The position numbers and the translations under genes are program-made. Below, piece after piece: positions 61,964 through 64,000 of a stretch of 64,000 nt of DNA. The stretch is from Bacteroidota bacterium (lineage in GTDB: Bacteria > Bacteroidota > Bacteroidia > UKL13-3). The first letter of the stretch is position 1; the number at the start of each line of letters is the position of its first letter. Under the pieces are notes generated by a model, which worked only from the letters and a program-made list of their open reading frames with translations, did no database searches and was not told where the DNA came from. The stretch lies in the NCBI GenBank assembly GCA_947477885.1, contig CANJUD010000005.1, positions 1 to 64,000 on the forward strand. Direction: 5' to 3'.

Positions 61964-62087
61964 AAACATTTTGTATTTTGTATTTAACATTTTTCATTTT
62001 TTTTCCTACCAAAATCATAAATTATATGCTTCGTCTTGAACTTACGATGTCTCGGCCTGGGAACACCCAGCATTGCAAAAAAAAATA

Positions 62088-62142
62088 GGCGTCAGCTACA
62101 TCGCATGTCGTACATCTTATGTCGTACATATCGCCTAATATT
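62088..62142. repeat. Heptad-armed repeat element with TCGTACA heptamers
   Basis: The core GGCGTCAGCT is followed by TCGCATG, TCGTACA, TCTTATG, TCGTACA units with a strict 7-nt step. The left arm is short or missing. Confidence 0.7.
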
Positions 62143-62168
62143 GTTCTCTCATTTTAAAATTCACATTC

Positions 62169-63038
62169 ATGAAATCACTCAAATATTTTTCAGTTTTCAC
62201 AGCTTCAACTTTATTGCTTTTTGCCGCATGTAAAAGTGATACCGTTAAAGAAATAAGCCAAGAAACAAAAGTAACTAAGGAGCCTGAAAAGGAAATTGCA
62301 AAATCAACTATTATAGAAGAAAACATTACTTATACTGCTGATAATACTCCCCTCGATGGATTTGTAGCTTATGATAGTTCTATTAAAACCAAACGCCCCG
62401 TGGTGCTAGTAATACACGAATGGTGGGGCTTGAACGAGTATCCAAAAATCCGTGCAAGGCAATTAGCAGCATTAGGATATCTAGCTATTGCTGTCGATTT
62501 ATATGGTAATCATAAAGTAGCTGAAGATCCTGCGGATGCTGGCAAGCTCGCCAAACCAATTTATGCAAATCCTAAAATGGCCAAGAAAAGATTTGACGCA
62601 GCAATGGCCAAAATTAAAACATATCCTGTTGCCGATATCACGCAAATGGCAGCGATAGGTTATTGTTTTGGCGGCGCCATGGCACTAAACTTTGCCCGTT
62701 TGGGTGAGAGTGAACTTAAAGGTATTGTTAGTTTTCATGGTAATCTTTCAGGTGTTCCCATCACCAAAAGTATACTCAAAACTAAAGTTCTGGTTTGTAA
62801 TGGCGAAGCTGATATATATGTTAACCCCGATGAAATTAGTAACTTCAAAAAGCAAATGGATTCCATTAAGGCAGATTACACATTTAAGTCGTATCCCAAT
62901 GCAACGCACGCTTTCACCAACCCCGCCTCAACCGAAGTAGGTAAAAAGTATGATATACATATTGAGTACAATGAGCCCGCTGATAAAGCATCGTGGAATG
63001 ATATGAAAACTTTTTTTGCAACAATATTTAAGAAATAG
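62169..63038 (+). CDS. Dienelactone hydrolase-family lipoprotein
   Basis: 289 residues. A lipobox-like LLLFAAC indicates membrane anchoring. The alpha/beta-hydrolase domain shows VLVIHEWWGLNEYPKIRA, the nucleophile Cys in AIGYCFGGAMALNFA (as in dienelactone hydrolases), an acid in NGEADIYVNP and His in YPNATHAFTNP. The true substrate is unknown: family members hydrolyse dienelactones or other lactones and esters. It stands alone, between two heptad elements. Confidence 0.9.
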   Translation: MKSLKYFSVFTASTLLLFAACKSDTVKEISQETKVTKEPEKEIAKSTIIEENITYTADNTPLDGFVAYDSSIKTKRPVVLVIHEWWGLNEYPKIRARQLAALGYLAIAVDLYGNHKVAEDPADAGKLAKPIYANPKMAKKRFDAAMAKIKTYPVADITQMAAIGYCFGGAMALNFARLGESELKGIVSFHGNLSGVPITKSILKTKVLVCNGEADIYVNPDEISNFKKQMDSIKADYTFKSYPNATHAFTNPASTEVGKKYDIHIEYNEPADKASWNDMKTFFATIFKK

Positions 63039-63118
63039 TAAACAGTAGTCAGTAATCAGTAGTCAGTAATCAGTTGCTGACGCCGAATGGCACTGATTAC
63101 TGACTACTGATCACTAAT
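63037..63118. repeat. Heptanucleotide repeat element, copy 5
   Basis: AGTAGTCAGTAATCAGT-type left arm, core GCTGACGCCGAATGGCAC and a right arm ACTGATTACTGACTACTGAT form a long hairpin between two plus-strand genes. Confidence 0.92.
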
Positions 63119-63122
63119 AAAA

Positions 63123-63638
63123 ATGAAACCATATATATATATCTTAGCCTTCTTCTTTTCTCAGACTTGCTTCGCACAAAAAAATGTGCAAGTAACCGAC
63201 TCATTTAAGATTGTAACATCAAGCGATAGTAATATTGTAACAGTTGACGCAATAAAAAAAGTACCTTCACAAAAATTACCTGATTTAAGATTAATAAATC
63301 ACCATGGTGAGTTTAAAAAACTGTTGACGAAACTAGAAGGAATTCCTATAAAAATTTTCCTTGAAAAAATACAACCTGTTACTGCAAAACCAAAAGAGCT
63401 GAGCGAGTACTATTATATATTTCGTGCTGGCGATGATTACATGAATGTATATTCGTGGAACGAAATTTTTAATACAGCAGTGGGTGATTCAATATATATA
63501 ATAACCGGCTACGATGGATTTACTTTTGACACTATGCCCGATAAAATTATGGTCGTTTCCCTCAGCGATAATACTACCGCACGCCGCATGCTAAAAGGGC
63601 TGAGGAGGGTAGAGGTCTGTAGAGTTAGTAAACAGTAG
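63123..63638 (+). CDS. Small secreted protein of unknown function
   Basis: 171 residues with a signal peptide (MKPYIYILAFFFSQTCFAQ). The mature part is a predicted beta-rich domain with no recognised family. Its last residues (RVSKQ) and the stop are supplied by the next heptad element, so the original end may have been lost. It starts 4 nt after the repeat element upstream. Confidence 0.65.
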   Translation: MKPYIYILAFFFSQTCFAQKNVQVTDSFKIVTSSDSNIVTVDAIKKVPSQKLPDLRLINHHGEFKKLLTKLEGIPIKIFLEKIQPVTAKPKELSEYYYIFRAGDDYMNVYSWNEIFNTAVGDSIYIITGYDGFTFDTMPDKIMVVSLSDNTTARRMLKGLRRVEVCRVSKQ

Positions 63639-63786
63639 TCAGTAGTCAGTAATCAGTGCCATGCGGCGTCAGCCACTAACTACTAACTACTGTTTACTGA
63701 CCACTAACTAATGTATACTGACTACTGTTTACTGACTACTGACTACTGACTACTGTTTACTGACTACTGTTTACTGACTACTAATT
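63627..63786. repeat. Heptanucleotide repeat element, copy 6, with long right array
   Basis: AGTAGTCAGTAGTCAGTAAT-type left arm, core TGCCATGCGGCGTCAGCC, and a right array of about 15 heptamers (CTAACTA, CTGTTTA, CTGACTA). It lies between two convergent genes and contributes the 3' end of the left one. Confidence 0.92.
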
Positions 63787-64000
63787 ATAATATCGCCTGA
63801 TACCGCTGCAATTTAGCAGGTAGTCCTTTGCCCATATTTAAAGTATACTTTACACCTCTTCCTTCTCCTGTTACTTTTATGAGGCCGCGTTCAGCTAGTT
63901 CTATAAAATCGCGTTGCAGGGTTTTGCGGTTTACATCAAAGGTGTCGAATAGTTCTTTGGTCTGTATTACTCCCTGTCTATATAATACTTGCATTAGTTG
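63785..64000 (-). CDS. Winged-helix DNA-binding domain, C-terminal fragment (runs off the right edge)
   Basis: 72 codons open to the right edge, so the N-terminus is outside. The helix-turn-helix wing is clear: LYRQGVIQTKELFDTFDVN, KTLQRDFIELAERGLIKVTG and GRGVKYTLN. DeoR-like regulators and several Fic and AAA_4 ATP-binding proteins end in such a domain. The identity cannot be fixed from this fragment. Confidence 0.6.
   Translation of the reverse strand, partial: QLMQVLYRQGVIQTKELFDTFDVNRKTLQRDFIELAERGLIKVTGEGRGVKYTLNMGKGLPAKLQRYQAIL

Overview
The window looks like a chromosomal segment of an AT-rich member of the Bacteroidota, probably in or near the Sphingobacteriia/Chitinophagia/Cytophagia range. 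The evidence is: type IX secretion (T9SS) C-terminal sorting domains on three secreted proteins; the mutY-ssb-gldE-gldD cluster typical of gliding Bacteroidota; DUF5916, Omp28 and DUF1573 proteins; repeated TAnnTTTG -7 promoter boxes just upstream of genes; and no Shine-Dalgarno-rich starts. There is no prophage, plasmid or CRISPR locus. The genes are mostly housekeeping and envelope genes on both strands. What is unusual is a heavy load of small repeats and hairpins between them.

Layout. 1-5.7 kb: two large secreted surface proteins on the minus strand. One runs off the left edge. The other is split by a frameshift in a TA microsatellite and has a G9 run near its probable start. 5.8-10.9 kb: a translesion pair, dinB then dnaE-like, separated by a REP-associated transposase module bracketed by 22-bp direct repeats. 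11-16.5 kb: LTA-synthase-like phosphotransferase, a small secreted protein, a two-component system, and a LOG-family protein. 16.8-24.8 kb: subtilisin-like T9SS cargo, pyrB, another T9SS cargo, a lolD-like ATPase, clpP, tig and tRNA-Leu(UAG). 24.9-34.2 kb: FAD oxidoreductase plus DMT transporter, a 0.5-kb heptanucleotide array, a lipoprotein, an EEP-family protein, two tandem MuiA-like proteins, and hemW. 34.2-39.1 kb: a small membrane protein, a START-like protein, and mutY-ssb-gldE-gldD. 39.3-48.1 kb: a DUF5916 barrel protein, an Omp28-like lipoprotein, an enoyl-CoA hydratase, VOC protein, fabH, and three tandem DUF1573 genes. 48.2-54.8 kb: a GT2 fused to a degenerate phosphoglycosyl transferase, smpB, pyk, an orphan peptide-type ABC permease, and a cation:proton antiporter. 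55-64 kb: a Tat-exported PLP enzyme, an amidase, LptD, a sulfite-oxidase-like enzyme with its cytochrome, a dienelactone hydrolase, a small secreted protein and a truncated winged-helix gene.

How the genes fit together. Much of the window concerns the envelope: export (T9SS cargo, gldD/gldE, lolD), LPS and peptidoglycan (lptD, amidase, LTA-synthase-like enzyme, GT2 fusion), and surface proteins. A second theme is DNA maintenance: dinB, dnaE, mutY, ssb.

The best candidate for something undescribed is a dispersed family of intergenic elements. Each has arms with a 7-nt period around a conserved core (TGCCATnCGGCGTCAGC or its reverse complement). The heptamer differs between copies while the period and core persist. 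Some copies supply the last codons and stop codons of neighbouring genes. The direct-repeat-bracketed RAYT insertion inside the dinB-dnaE operon and the doubly slippage-prone adhesin-like gene are the next most interesting. All functional statements are from reading translated sequence and family knowledge; no searches were run.
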